From Elusimicrobiota bacterium (GTDB lineage: Bacteria; Elusimicrobiota; Elusimicrobia; Elusimicrobiales; UBA9959): DNA of 42,208 bases. The position numbers were made by a program, and so were the translations under genes. Below the pieces are notes generated by a model, which saw nothing but the letters and a program-made list of their open reading frames with translations, made no database searches and was not told the origin of the DNA. Positions within the stretch are counted from its first letter, which is position 1; each line of letters opens with the position of its first letter. Below, piece after piece: positions 32,661 to 40,890 of the stretch. Where the stretch lies: contig DMES01000049.1 in assembly GCA_003450815.1 (NCBI GenBank), positions 1 through 42,208 of the forward strand, read 5' to 3'.

Positions 32661-33221
32661 ATGGAAAAAGAACAAATTGAAGCAGCCGTCGCTCCGATAA
32701 TGGCCGAAAGCGGCTTTGAGATAACAGATTTCAAGTTATTGCGCATGAACGGCAAGCCTTTGCTGCAATTTTTTGTAGACAGGGTTACGCCGGACTGCCG
32801 TGAGCCCATATCTTCATCTGCGGCCGAAACAGACGATATAATTCCACCGCCCCCTTGCTCTACGGGGAAAGCCGGCGGCGGGGTTACACTTGACGATTGC
32901 GGCAGCCTTACGGAAAAGATCGGAACGTATCTGGACACAAATAACATTATTGAAGACGGCTATATAATTGAAGTTTCCTCTCCCGGCATGGACCGCGTGC
33001 TGCGGTACGAGAAGGATTATAAAAAATTTAAAGGCAGCAAGGTGAAAGTCAAACTCAAAAAGCCTTTGGACGGCGCCAGGGTTTATTATGGCGCTATCAC
33101 AGGCTTTGAAAACGGACAGGTTCTGTTGTCCGGTGATCTTAAATTCAGCCTTGAGGATATTGATGAGGTCAGGCTTAACCCTGACGACGACGATATTCTT
33201 AAGACGCCAGGCAAAAAATAG
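32661..33221 (+). CDS. rimP: Ribosome maturation factor RimP
   Basis: 186 residues from ATG 32661; the ATG at 32613 lies before a terminator. The N-terminal AAVAPIMAESGFEITDFKL, then GVTLDDCGSLTEKIGTYLD and the VSSPGMDRVLRYEKDYKKFKG signature are RimP. Between LLQFFVD (about 35-40) and GGVTLDDC (about 73-80) there is an insertion of about 30 residues with PPPP and two Cys, where the family has only a short loop. RimP helps 30S assembly. It leads the classical rimP-nusA-infB-rbfA-truB-ribF cluster. Confidence 0.92.
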   Translation: MEKEQIEAAVAPIMAESGFEITDFKLLRMNGKPLLQFFVDRVTPDCREPISSSAAETDDIIPPPPCSTGKAGGGVTLDDCGSLTEKIGTYLDTNNIIEDGYIIEVSSPGMDRVLRYEKDYKKFKGSKVKVKLKKPLDGARVYYGAITGFENGQVLLSGDLKFSLEDIDEVRLNPDDDDILKTPGKK

Positions 33222-33233
33222 GGGAACATTAAA

Positions 33234-34646
33234 ATGAACAAGGAAAAAGCGTTTAAAGGTAAAAGCGAACTGATAGTGGCTTTAGAACAGCTGGAAAGGG
33301 AAAAAAATATCCAGCGCGAGGATGTTTTTAAAACAATTACGGACGCCCTGGTTTCAGCGCTCAGAAAATATTTCGGCAAAACCGCCCAGATTACCGCCAC
33401 TATAGACCCCGAAACCGCCGAGATGAAAGGCTTTTTGGTTAAAAAAGTGGTAGAGGAGGTGTTTACGCCGGAGCTTGAGATAACTTTGGCGGAAGCGCTG
33501 ACCAAAGACCCCAAGGCTAAACTCGGCGACGACCTGAATATGCAGGTGGGCATACAGGATTTTTCCCGCATAGCGGCCCAGACCGCCAAGCAGGTGCTTG
33601 TGCAAAAAATACGGGAAATTGAAAAAGTGAAGATTTATGACGAATTCAAGCCGCGCGAAGGCGAAATAGTGACCGGGCTCGTTCACCATCTGGCGGGGCG
33701 CGATATTTTTGTGGACCTGGGTAAAACCGAGGCCATATTGCCGTACGGAGAGCAGATCCGCAGGGAACACTACACAATGGGCCAGCGTGTGCGCGCCATA
33801 ATACACCGTGTGGACAAAGAAAACAAAGGGCTTCAGATAGTGCTTTCCCGCGCTTCCAACCCGTTCCTTAAAGGCCTTTTTGAAGCGGAAATCCCTGAGA
33901 TAGCTGAGAAGGTTATAGAGATAGTTGATATTGTGCGCGATCCGGGTTTCAGGGCCAAGGTGCTGGTAAAAAGCAATTCCACCAAGGTTGACCCCGTAGG
34001 CGCCTGTGTGGGAATAAGAGGCTCCCGTATACGCGTGATAATGAATGAACTGAGCAATGAAAAGATCGATCTTATCCCTTACATTGAGGATTCCATGATG
34101 CTGCTTGCCAAGGCTTTCGCGCCCGCCACCGTAAGCTCGGTGAATGTGCTGGATAAGGAACACAAGAAAGCCCTTGTTATAGTGCCGGACGACCAACTTG
34201 CCATAGCCATAGGCCGCGACGGGCAGAATATCCGTCTGGTGTCGCGTCTGACCGGCTGGCAGCTGGAAGTTAAGTCCGAAGGCCAGAAGATAGAGGAAGT
34301 GAAAAAAACCACCGAGGCGTCTACCCAGGATCTTCTGCAGATCGAGGGTATAGGCCCTAAAGCGGCTGATACGCTGGTAAAAGTGGGCATGAACGACATA
34401 CGGAAACTAGCCGCTTTAACGGTTGAAAATCTGACATCCTTTGAAGGGATCGGCGAAAAAACAGCACAGAAAATAATAAGTGGAGCGCAGAAATTTATTG
34501 CAGAACATCCGGATTACGGCAATCCGCAGGCCGCCCCCTCCCGGGATGCTGTTGAAGCTGCCGTTCCTGAAGCGGGCCAAAATCAGCCTGAAGAAGATTT
34601 AGAGAAAAAAGAGGTGCAAAATGAGTCCAAAGAAAGCAAAGAATGA
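33234..34646 (+). CDS. nusA: Transcription termination/antitermination factor NusA
   Basis: 470 residues. N-terminal RNA-polymerase-binding domain (about 1-130), S1 domain (EGEIVTGLVHHLAGRDIFVDLG), KH1 (VGIRGSRIRVIMNEL), KH2 (AIAIGRDGQNIRLVSRLTGW), then two helix-hairpin-helix repeats (IEGIGPKAADTL, FEGIGEKTAQKI) and an acidic tail. It controls pausing, termination and rRNA antitermination. A GGGGA ribosome site precedes the ATG. It starts 12 nt after rimP and overlaps infB by 26 nt. Confidence 0.97.
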   Translation: MNKEKAFKGKSELIVALEQLEREKNIQREDVFKTITDALVSALRKYFGKTAQITATIDPETAEMKGFLVKKVVEEVFTPELEITLAEALTKDPKAKLGDDLNMQVGIQDFSRIAAQTAKQVLVQKIREIEKVKIYDEFKPREGEIVTGLVHHLAGRDIFVDLGKTEAILPYGEQIRREHYTMGQRVRAIIHRVDKENKGLQIVLSRASNPFLKGLFEAEIPEIAEKVIEIVDIVRDPGFRAKVLVKSNSTKVDPVGACVGIRGSRIRVIMNELSNEKIDLIPYIEDSMMLLAKAFAPATVSSVNVLDKEHKKALVIVPDDQLAIAIGRDGQNIRLVSRLTGWQLEVKSEGQKIEEVKKTTEASTQDLLQIEGIGPKAADTLVKVGMNDIRKLAALTVENLTSFEGIGEKTAQKIISGAQKFIAEHPDYGNPQAAPSRDAVEAAVPEAGQNQPEEDLEKKEVQNESKESKE

Positions 34647-37029
34647 TGAAAATTTAAATGCAGACGACAAGGCCGGGGCAACGCCCGCGCCTGAAAGCGG
34701 CGCGCCTAAAAAGAATAAAAAAACGGCGGTCGCAAAAGCCGAAGAAAAAAAACCTGCCGCGAAAAAAAGCCCTTCGCGTACCCCCAAAACGAAAGCCGCG
34801 GGTGTTGAGGGTGCGTCCGGCGCGGTCCCAAAGATAAAAAAAACACGGAAACTAAAAGTTTCGGCTCCAGTTATACCCGTGGAAAAAGTCGTAAAACCGG
34901 TCGCTCCCGTCCCCCCGGCGCATAAACCGGATGTACGGGTTCCGCCGGCCATAGTTAAAATACCGGTTCCCCCCGTTGTTCATCCGGCGCCCAAGCCTGC
35001 TGCGCCCATTCCTCCAGTCCCCAGCGCCGCTGTTACGGCGGCTCCGGCTATTAAGGCCCCGGTTCCAGCCCCAGTTAAGCCCGCTGCCCCGGCAGTGCCA
35101 TCGCCTGTAAAACCGGCCGTCACTGTTTCTCCGGCGGTACCGCCGGCAGCGCCCGCTCAGCCGATGAAAGCGCAGGCGGCTCCGGTTCATACGGCGCCAA
35201 CTCCGCCAAAGCCAGCTCCCGTCGCGCCTCCGCCCGCCGTAGTTGTGCCTCCTCCTCCGGCGCCTCTGCTTAAATTAAAAGTGTCCACCCAGCTTATAGT
35301 GCGCGAACTTGCTGAAAAGCTGAACGTGAAGACCACCGACCTGATTAAAAAACTCATGGGCATGGGCGTATTTGCCACTATCAACCAGCGCCTTGACCCC
35401 GATGCGGCCGCGCTGATAGCCTCCGATTATGGCTATGATCTGGAAATAGTTCCTATGTTTGGCGATGAGCAGGTGGAGGAACAGGAAGAAAAGGAAAAAC
35501 CTGAAAATCTTAAACCCAGAGCTCCCATAATCACTATAATGGGCCATGTGGATCACGGTAAAACCACCCTTTTGGACGCACTACGCGAGTCTAATATCGT
35601 TGATTCCGAAGCCGGGCAGATAACCCAGCACATAGGCGCCTATACGGTAAAGACCTCAAAGGGGCTTATAACCGTGCTTGATACCCCGGGCCACGAGGCT
35701 TTTACGGCCATGCGCGCCCACGGTGCCAAGATCACTGATATTGTGGTTCTGGTGGTTTCAGCCGTGGACGGCGTTCAGCCGCAGACGCTTGAAGCCATAA
35801 ATCACGCAAAGGCGGGCAATGTGCCCATAATAGTGGCCATAAACAAAACTGATCTGCCGAACGCCAATTCTCAACAGATAAAACAGCAGTTGGCGAGCCA
35901 CGGGCTTAACCCCGAAGAATGGGGCGGGCAGACAGCCATGGTTGAGATCTCGGCAAAGAAGCGCCTTAACCTGGAAAAACTGCTTGATATGGTTTCCATA
36001 CAGGCTGAGCTGATGGAACTTAAAGCCAACCCCGATAAACCCGGCCATGGCATAGTTATAGAATCCGAACTGGACTCAAAAAAAGGCGTGCTTGCCACTA
36101 TAATAAATGTGGGCGGCACCATAAAAGTGGGAGATGCCTTTGTGGTGGGAACCATGTACGGCAAGGTGCGCGCTCTCTTGGACGACAGAGGCGGGCGCCT
36201 TAACTCCATCTCCCCGAGCATGCCGGCGGAACTGCTGGGTATCAGCGGCGGTGTGCCGCACGCGGGGGATGTGCTGAAGGTTATGGATTCCGAAAAAGAA
36301 GCCAGACATATGGCGGAAAAGCGTAAATTGCACTATCGCGAAGACGCGCTTATACACCAGAAACATGTCAGTTTGCTCTCGTTGAAGGCGGATGTGGAAA
36401 ACAAGACGCTTAAAATGCTGAATGTAATACTTAAAACGGATGTGTTCGGTTCAATGCAGGCCATAAAGGACTCGCTTGAAAAATTGAGCACGGCTGAAGT
36501 GGCCATCCATATATTGCATTCCAATATGGGCAACATTACGGAATCAGATGTGCTTCTTGCCAAGGCTTCGGACGCGGTCATATTCGGTTTTCATGTGGAA
36601 GCCGACTCGGCGGTTAAGGAAGAGGCGAGAGCGGCCGGTGTGGAAATAAGGACCTACCAGATAATCTATGACCTGATAGAGGATGTAAAAGCGGCCATGA
36701 GCGGTATGCTCGCGCCTGAAATTGTTGAAACAGTAACGGGCCGCGCCGAGATACAGCAGATATTCGACCTTAGTTCCGGCAAGGTGGCTGGGTCGCTGGT
36801 GCGCGAAGGCAAACTTGTGCGCAATCAAAGCGTGCGCATCATACGCGGCAAGGAAGTAGCAGGCACCGGAAAAATCTCCGGGCTCAAGCGCTTTAAAGAA
36901 GATGCCCGAGAAGTGGAAAAAGGTTTGGAATGCGGCATTTTGATTGAAGGTTTCAAAGACTTCAGGGCCGGTGATATCGTTGAGTCTGTTACAAAAGAAG
37001 AGAGGACAAGAAGGATAGTGAATAATTGA
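34621..37029 (+). CDS. infB: Translation initiation factor IF-2
   Basis: 802 residues. The first about 220 residues are a Lys/Ala then Pro/Ala/Val-rich disordered extension. IF2_N follows (STQLIVRELAEKLNVKTTDLIKKL). G-domain: GHVDHGKTT 308-316 (G1), DTPGHE 354-359 (G3), NKTD 408-411 (G4). Domains II-IV complete the protein, which recruits fMet-tRNA to the 30S subunit. GAGGT precedes the ATG, inside nusA. The Pro-rich linker is longer and more repetitive than usual. Confidence 0.98.
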   Translation: MSPKKAKNDENLNADDKAGATPAPESGAPKKNKKTAVAKAEEKKPAAKKSPSRTPKTKAAGVEGASGAVPKIKKTRKLKVSAPVIPVEKVVKPVAPVPPAHKPDVRVPPAIVKIPVPPVVHPAPKPAAPIPPVPSAAVTAAPAIKAPVPAPVKPAAPAVPSPVKPAVTVSPAVPPAAPAQPMKAQAAPVHTAPTPPKPAPVAPPPAVVVPPPPAPLLKLKVSTQLIVRELAEKLNVKTTDLIKKLMGMGVFATINQRLDPDAAALIASDYGYDLEIVPMFGDEQVEEQEEKEKPENLKPRAPIITIMGHVDHGKTTLLDALRESNIVDSEAGQITQHIGAYTVKTSKGLITVLDTPGHEAFTAMRAHGAKITDIVVLVVSAVDGVQPQTLEAINHAKAGNVPIIVAINKTDLPNANSQQIKQQLASHGLNPEEWGGQTAMVEISAKKRLNLEKLLDMVSIQAELMELKANPDKPGHGIVIESELDSKKGVLATIINVGGTIKVGDAFVVGTMYGKVRALLDDRGGRLNSISPSMPAELLGISGGVPHAGDVLKVMDSEKEARHMAEKRKLHYREDALIHQKHVSLLSLKADVENKTLKMLNVILKTDVFGSMQAIKDSLEKLSTAEVAIHILHSNMGNITESDVLLAKASDAVIFGFHVEADSAVKEEARAAGVEIRTYQIIYDLIEDVKAAMSGMLAPEIVETVTGRAEIQQIFDLSSGKVAGSLVREGKLVRNQSVRIIRGKEVAGTGKISGLKRFKEDAREVEKGLECGILIEGFKDFRAGDIVESVTKEERTRRIVNN

Positions 37030-37034
37030 CGGCG

Positions 37035-37136
37035 AGAAGACAGGAGCCAGAATTCAGAAGTCAGAATGAGGATTTTCGTAACGATAAAATTTCCGATATT
37101 CTATATTCTGACTTCTAGATCCTGTCTACCTGAGAC
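37035..37136 (+). repeat. Heptad-word hairpin, CAGAAGT family, infB/rbfA junction
   Basis: Left GAAGACA GGAGCCA GAATTCA GAAGTCA GAATGAG, right ATTCTAT ATTCTGA CTTCTAG ATCCTGT CTACCTG. Arms are complementary over about 30 nt with few mismatches. Confidence 0.9.
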
Positions 37137-37151
37137 GTACCAGCTATTATT

Positions 37152-37523
37152 ATGTTTAAACGGGAAGAACGGCTTAAAGAGCTTTTTCTGCACGAGGTCA
37201 CTGCCGCCTTGCGCTGCGTAAACGGCCTTAATTCCACAGCGGGGATTCTGACCATAACCGGCGTGGACCTGACCAATGAGGCGAAAGACCTTGCGGTGTA
37301 TTATTCCGTAATAGGCACTCCGGAGCAGAAGGAGCGTTGCGCGCGCATACTTACGGCTGCAATATGGGACATACGGCAGATCCTGAAAAAAAGGCTGCGG
37401 CTGCGCATAATACCCAATCTGGTTTTCAAATTCGACGGCACGCCTGAGTATGCGGCCCACATTGAAGACCTGTTCAAGAAGATCAAGTCTGAAGAAAAAC
37501 CTGATGACAACCCCCGACCTTGA
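37152..37523 (+). CDS. rbfA: Ribosome-binding factor A
   Basis: 123 residues, a single KH-like domain. KREERLKELFLHEVTAAL at the N-terminus, ITGVDLTNEAKDLAVYYSVIG in the middle and LKKRLRLRIIPNLVFKFDGTPEYAAHIEDLFKKI at the end match RbfA (usual IPEL/LRFxxD...I position). It binds the 5' helix of 16S rRNA during 30S maturation. The gene follows a heptad hairpin and overlaps nrnA by 20 nt. No strong Shine-Dalgarno is seen. Confidence 0.93.
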   Translation: MFKREERLKELFLHEVTAALRCVNGLNSTAGILTITGVDLTNEAKDLAVYYSVIGTPEQKERCARILTAAIWDIRQILKKRLRLRIIPNLVFKFDGTPEYAAHIEDLFKKIKSEEKPDDNPRP

Positions 37524-38499
37524 AGCACAGCTGAAGGCGCTTGAAACGGTGATAGAGCGCTCGGAAAGTTTTTTTATGGCCGGGCATCTGAATCCCGATG
37601 GCGACACCATCGGCAGTATGCTTGCGCTTGCCTCTGTCTTAAAGCGCCTGGACAAGAAGGTTTATCTCTTCTCGCAGGACCCGGTGCCCGCAAATCTGGC
37701 TTTCCTTCCGCATATCAAAAACGTTAAAATAGCGCGCCTCCCCAAAAAGAAATTTGACGCGGCTATTCTGCTTGAATGTTCAAGCCCGGGGCGAGGCGGC
37801 GATATTATGGGCGTTCTGAAACGCTGCGGCACCGTGGTGAATATTGACCATCACCGCACCGCGGAGTTTTACGGTGATGTGAATATTGTGGAACCCACAG
37901 CCTCCGCAACGGCTGAAATAGTTTACCGGCTTTTCTACAATATGGGGGTTCACATCACCAGGCGTGAGGCCATCTGCCTGTATACCGGGATTGTTACCGA
38001 CACCGGGCGGTTCTATTTCCCCGCCACCAGCCCGCGCACTTTGGAAGCCGCTTCGCGGCTCCTCGAAACTGGTTTTAATTTTTCACGAATAAACGATCTC
38101 CTTTACGCCACACGCAGCTGTATTTCCCTTAAGATTCTGGGCCGTGCGCTTGAAAGCATGGAAATAACCGGCGCGGGCAAGCTTGCGGTGATGGCTCTCA
38201 GAAATTCGGATTTTACAGCCTTCGGCGCTTCCCCCCAGCACGCCGAAAGCGTTATTAACCACGGTATGATGGTGCCGGGCGTTAAGGCGGCTGTCCTGTT
38301 TCGCGAGGACCCCGATAAAATAAATGCGACTTTTCGTTCGCGCGGCCATATTGACGTGAGCGCGGTGGCTAAGGCTTTCGGAGGCGGCGGCCACATGCAT
38401 GCGGCCGGTTGCCGGCTGCAAGAACCGTTTGCAGCCGTGCGCTCAAAAGTGCTGCGGCTGCTGTTGAAAAGGCTGAAGGCTGAGAACGACAGAGGTTAG
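37504..38499 (+). CDS. nrnA: DHH-family bifunctional oligoribonuclease/PAP phosphatase
   Basis: 331 residues from ATG 37504, within the end of rbfA; an earlier ATG at 37450 would add residues not seen in the family. GHLNPDGDTIGS (27-38) and IDHH (114-117) are the DHH metal motifs, GIVTDTGRFYFPATSP follows, and the DHHA1 domain ends in FGGGGHMHAAGC. It degrades short RNAs and dephosphorylates pAp. Placement between rbfA and truB is common outside Proteobacteria. Its stop overlaps a GCGTATA repeat. Confidence 0.92.
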   Translation: MTTPDLEAQLKALETVIERSESFFMAGHLNPDGDTIGSMLALASVLKRLDKKVYLFSQDPVPANLAFLPHIKNVKIARLPKKKFDAAILLECSSPGRGGDIMGVLKRCGTVVNIDHHRTAEFYGDVNIVEPTASATAEIVYRLFYNMGVHITRREAICLYTGIVTDTGRFYFPATSPRTLEAASRLLETGFNFSRINDLLYATRSCISLKILGRALESMEITGAGKLAVMALRNSDFTAFGASPQHAESVINHGMMVPGVKAAVLFREDPDKINATFRSRGHIDVSAVAKAFGGGGHMHAAGCRLQEPFAAVRSKVLRLLLKRLKAENDRG

Positions 38500-38577
38500 C
38501 GTATAGAGGCGAGGGGATAGTGGCGGAATTCTTTCCCTATACTCTATACGCCGGCCCCTAGCCCCTATAAGCTAACT
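38498..38577 (+). repeat. Heptad-word hairpin, GCGTATA family, nrnA/truB junction
   Basis: Left AGCGTAT AGAGGCG AGGGGAT AGTGGCG, right TCCCTAT ACTCTAT ACGCCGG CCCCTAG CCCCTAT AAGCTAA. The left arm starts inside the nrnA TAG. Confidence 0.9.
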
Positions 38578-38612
38578 GTCTACAACTGATAACATACGGG
38601 GAAATATAAAAT

Positions 38613-39341
38613 ATGCAAGCTATTCCCCCCGCCGGGTTTTCTGGCCTGCTTCTGTTTGATAAACCAAAAGGCATTACCTCTCATGACGCTGTGGACCTGC
38701 TGCGGCGCAAGCTGGATTTTAAAAAAATAGGACACGGCGGAACGCTTGACCCCATGGCCACGGGGCTTTTATTGCTATTGGTCGGGCCTGCCACTAAAAT
38801 ACAGGCGACCCTGCAGGGTTCTTCAAAGATTTACAGCGGTGTTATAAAATTCGGTTTGCAAACTGATACCTGGGATGCTGAAGGCAGGGTTACGGCTGAA
38901 ACTTCCGTCGCCGCTTTAAATGAAGAGGCTGTTAAAGCGGCCGTGGCCGTTATAAACGGGAAAATAACGCAGCAGGTCCCGCCTTTTTCAGCCGTACGCT
39001 TTGAGGGAAAACGCCTTTATGCCATGGCCCGCGCTAATGTGGTCATGCCGGAAATAAAACGTCAGGTTGAAATAAAGTGGCTTTCCTGGTCGCTCAAAGG
39101 TCCGGAACTTGAATTTGCGATAGAATGCTCCGGAGGAACATACATCCGTTCCATCGCGCATGAACTAGGCAACGCGCTTGGAGTTTTTGGACATCTGGCC
39201 GCTTTAAGGCGCGAATCCATAGGGCGGTTTAAAGTTTCTGATGCCGTTACACGTGAGGCAATGCTGGCTTTAAGCGTGCCGGAAATTACGGCGCGGCTTG
39301 AGCAAGTGCCCAGGAACACAAGCGCACAGGAGCACATTTAA
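38613..39341 (+). CDS. truB: tRNA pseudouridine-55 synthase
   Basis: 242 residues. GLLLFDKPKGITSHDAV at the N-terminus, HGGTLDPMATGLL (41-53) with catalytic D46, QVPPFSAVRFEGKRLYAMAR and CSGGTYIRSIAHELG are diagnostic. It modifies U55 in the T-loop of tRNAs. It is shorter than E. coli TruB (314) and lacks much of the C-terminal PUA-like part, as in many other phyla. GGGGAAA precedes the ATG. It is separated from nrnA by a heptad hairpin and from ribF by 5 nt. Confidence 0.96.
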   Translation: MQAIPPAGFSGLLLFDKPKGITSHDAVDLLRRKLDFKKIGHGGTLDPMATGLLLLLVGPATKIQATLQGSSKIYSGVIKFGLQTDTWDAEGRVTAETSVAALNEEAVKAAVAVINGKITQQVPPFSAVRFEGKRLYAMARANVVMPEIKRQVEIKWLSWSLKGPELEFAIECSGGTYIRSIAHELGNALGVFGHLAALRRESIGRFKVSDAVTREAMLALSVPEITARLEQVPRNTSAQEHI

Positions 39342-39346
39342 AGACA

Positions 39347-40255
39347 ATGTTGAAATTACTCACCATCGGCACTTATGACGGTGTGCATAGGGGGCACCGC
39401 AAAATAATTTCTGCAGTTCTTCGTGACAGCCGGAAGCTGGCGTTAAAGCCTTCTGTGGTTTACTTCCCCGCCCCCCCAAAATTCTTTTTTTCAAAGCAGG
39501 CTGAAAATTGCCTTATAACTTTACCGGAGGAGCGGGAACGGTTGATACAACAAACCGGCGCGGTTTGCGTGCGGGCGCTGCCGTTTACCGCGGAGCTTTC
39601 AAGGATGGCGGCTGAGAGGTTCTTCTCAGGTATACTGACAGGTTCCCTTGGGGCCGGCGGGCTTTGTGTGGGGCGCGATTTTGCTCTTGGGCGCGAGCGC
39701 AGGGGCAATGTGGACTTCTTAAGGAAGGCGTGCGCAGATTCCGGTCTTTTCTTCCGCGCCATGTCGTTTGTGCGGCATGGCAGTCATAAGATCTCCTCAA
39801 GCCTTATACGGGCTTTTCTGCACTGTGGCAATGTGGAGGAAGCTAATGTCTGTCTTGGGTGGAATTACAGCGTTTCAGGCTGTGTGGTTAAAGGCGCGGG
39901 GATGGGGCGGAAGCTGGGGTTTCCTACGGCAAATATTGCCGCGCACCCGGCGAAGATCCTGCCGCCGGGGATATTTGCGGCGCATGTGAAACTGGGGGCT
40001 GATACTTTTGAGGCGGTGCTTAATGTGGGGAGGCGGCCTACGCTGGATACGTTGGGCAGCCGGATGATCCTTGAAGCGCACATTCTAGATTTTTCAAAAA
40101 TGATCTACGGCAGGAAGCTGGAAGTGGTTTTCCTGAAGCACCTCCGCCCGGAGCGAAAGTTTCATTCTCGCGAGTCTCTCATCCACCATATACAAGAGGA
40201 TATCGTCAACGCCCGCCGGTTCTTCTCAAGTAAAGTCACACAAGTACAAGTTTAA
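39347..40255 (+). CDS. ribF: Bifunctional riboflavin kinase/FAD synthetase
   Basis: 302 residues. The nucleotidyltransferase half begins with TIGTYDGVHRGH (6-17) and has GLCVGRDFALGRERRGN and SSSLIRAFL. The riboflavin-kinase half has GAGMGRKLGFPTANI (about 182-197) and EAVLNVGRRPT. It makes FMN and FAD, the latter needed by the FAD subunit at 20989. It starts 5 nt after truB. The last residues VTQVQV come from a sequence resembling the GTCACAA repeat (40233-40251). Confidence 0.95.
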   Translation: MLKLLTIGTYDGVHRGHRKIISAVLRDSRKLALKPSVVYFPAPPKFFFSKQAENCLITLPEERERLIQQTGAVCVRALPFTAELSRMAAERFFSGILTGSLGAGGLCVGRDFALGRERRGNVDFLRKACADSGLFFRAMSFVRHGSHKISSSLIRAFLHCGNVEEANVCLGWNYSVSGCVVKGAGMGRKLGFPTANIAAHPAKILPPGIFAAHVKLGADTFEAVLNVGRRPTLDTLGSRMILEAHILDFSKMIYGRKLEVVFLKHLRPERKFHSRESLIHHIQEDIVNARRFFSSKVTQVQV

Positions 40256-40279
40256 CTGCTGATTAGTTTTCCACTGAGT

Positions 40280-40474
40280 GTCGCCGGTAAGTTCCCCGCG
40301 CGCTCCAAGACCGGGTTTTGGCGGATAAGCACGGGGTCTTCCGCCGGCTCCGGAACGCGCCAGCCCGCATAGCGGGCCGGCTTGAACGGTCCTCGCCGTC
40401 CCTAATGGTAGGGATTTGCTCCAGACCCCGTGCTTAAAACCCTAAAAGGAGCGCGCGGGAAACTTGCCGGCGAC
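40280..40474. ncRNA. 195-bp nested inverted-repeat element, candidate structured RNA or non-autonomous element
   Basis: Outer arms 40280-40306 and 40448-40474 pair over 27 bp with one G-U and one mismatch. Inside, GGGTTTT/AAAACCC (40313-40319, 40436-40442) and, after a 7-nt bulge, AAGCACGGGGTCT/AGACCCCGTGCTT (40327-40339, 40423-40435) pair perfectly. The 83-nt apex holds GCCCGC-ATA-GCGGGC (40363-40377) and TCCCTA-ATGG-TAGGGA (40399-40414). The length is in the range of 6S RNA, but the very strong GC stems and unknown strand leave the nature open. No known class was recognised. Confidence 0.55.
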
Positions 40475-40574
40475 CCTTTGGCGTACCAATTTAAAAATTT
40501 AGGTTATTTCCCCCACCCGAATTACGATACATCCGAATTCCCCACCCGGTGGTCGTGGCCAGTCTTAAGAAAAT

Positions 40575-40615
40575 AGTGTCAGGCTACTTTTTGAAAAGAA
40601 AAGTAGCCTGACACT
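40575..40615. repeat. 17-bp perfect palindrome, REP-like or bidirectional terminator
   Basis: AGTGTCAGGCTACTTTT (40575-40591), loop TGAAAAG, exact complement (40599-40615), with A-rich sequence before and TTTTCT after. It resembles RAYT-type REP palindromes and could also terminate transcription both ways. Confidence 0.75.
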
Positions 40616-40817
40616 TTTCTCCCCTCCAAAAAACCGTCACACATTACGTTTCTCAGGGGTATCCCCTTTAAAAAAAGAACAACCACAACCTGTGGGCGGG
40701 AATGCTTTGCCTCTTGACGCGGGAACCTTTAAGTGACCCCCCATTTGAGCCATTTCCGCCGTTCGGATCGCTTTGTTGAAATAGGTCCTTTGCTTGGTCC
40801 TGATGGGCCTAATGCCC

Positions 40818-40847
40818 TTGCTAATCGGCCGGATAAGCTTCTATAAT
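40818..40847 (+). promoter_or_regulatory. Probable promoter of the HExxH gene
   Basis: TTGCTA (40818-40823), 18-nt spacer, consensus TATAAT (40842-40847), about 43 nt before the start codon. Confidence 0.6.
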
Positions 40848-40890
40848 TTTTTTATGGTATCTGGATCGGATTGAAAACTATGGAGGGCGC

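Larger units (their letters stand above)
40256..40890. other. 635-bp non-coding region with a 195-bp nested inverted repeat, a 17-bp palindrome and a promoter
   Basis: No coding sequence was seen. It contains the large structured element 40280-40474, a 17-bp palindrome 40575-40615, the words ATAGGTCC and GGGCCTA (40781-40811) shared with the 1043-1392 region, and a promoter for the following gene. Confidence 0.7.

Noticed and set aside
40280..40474. 6S RNA, tmRNA or RNase P RNA
   Set aside because: Length allows 6S, but I see no conserved 6S, tmRNA tag or RNase P core sequence, and the strand is unknown; it is left as an unassigned structure.
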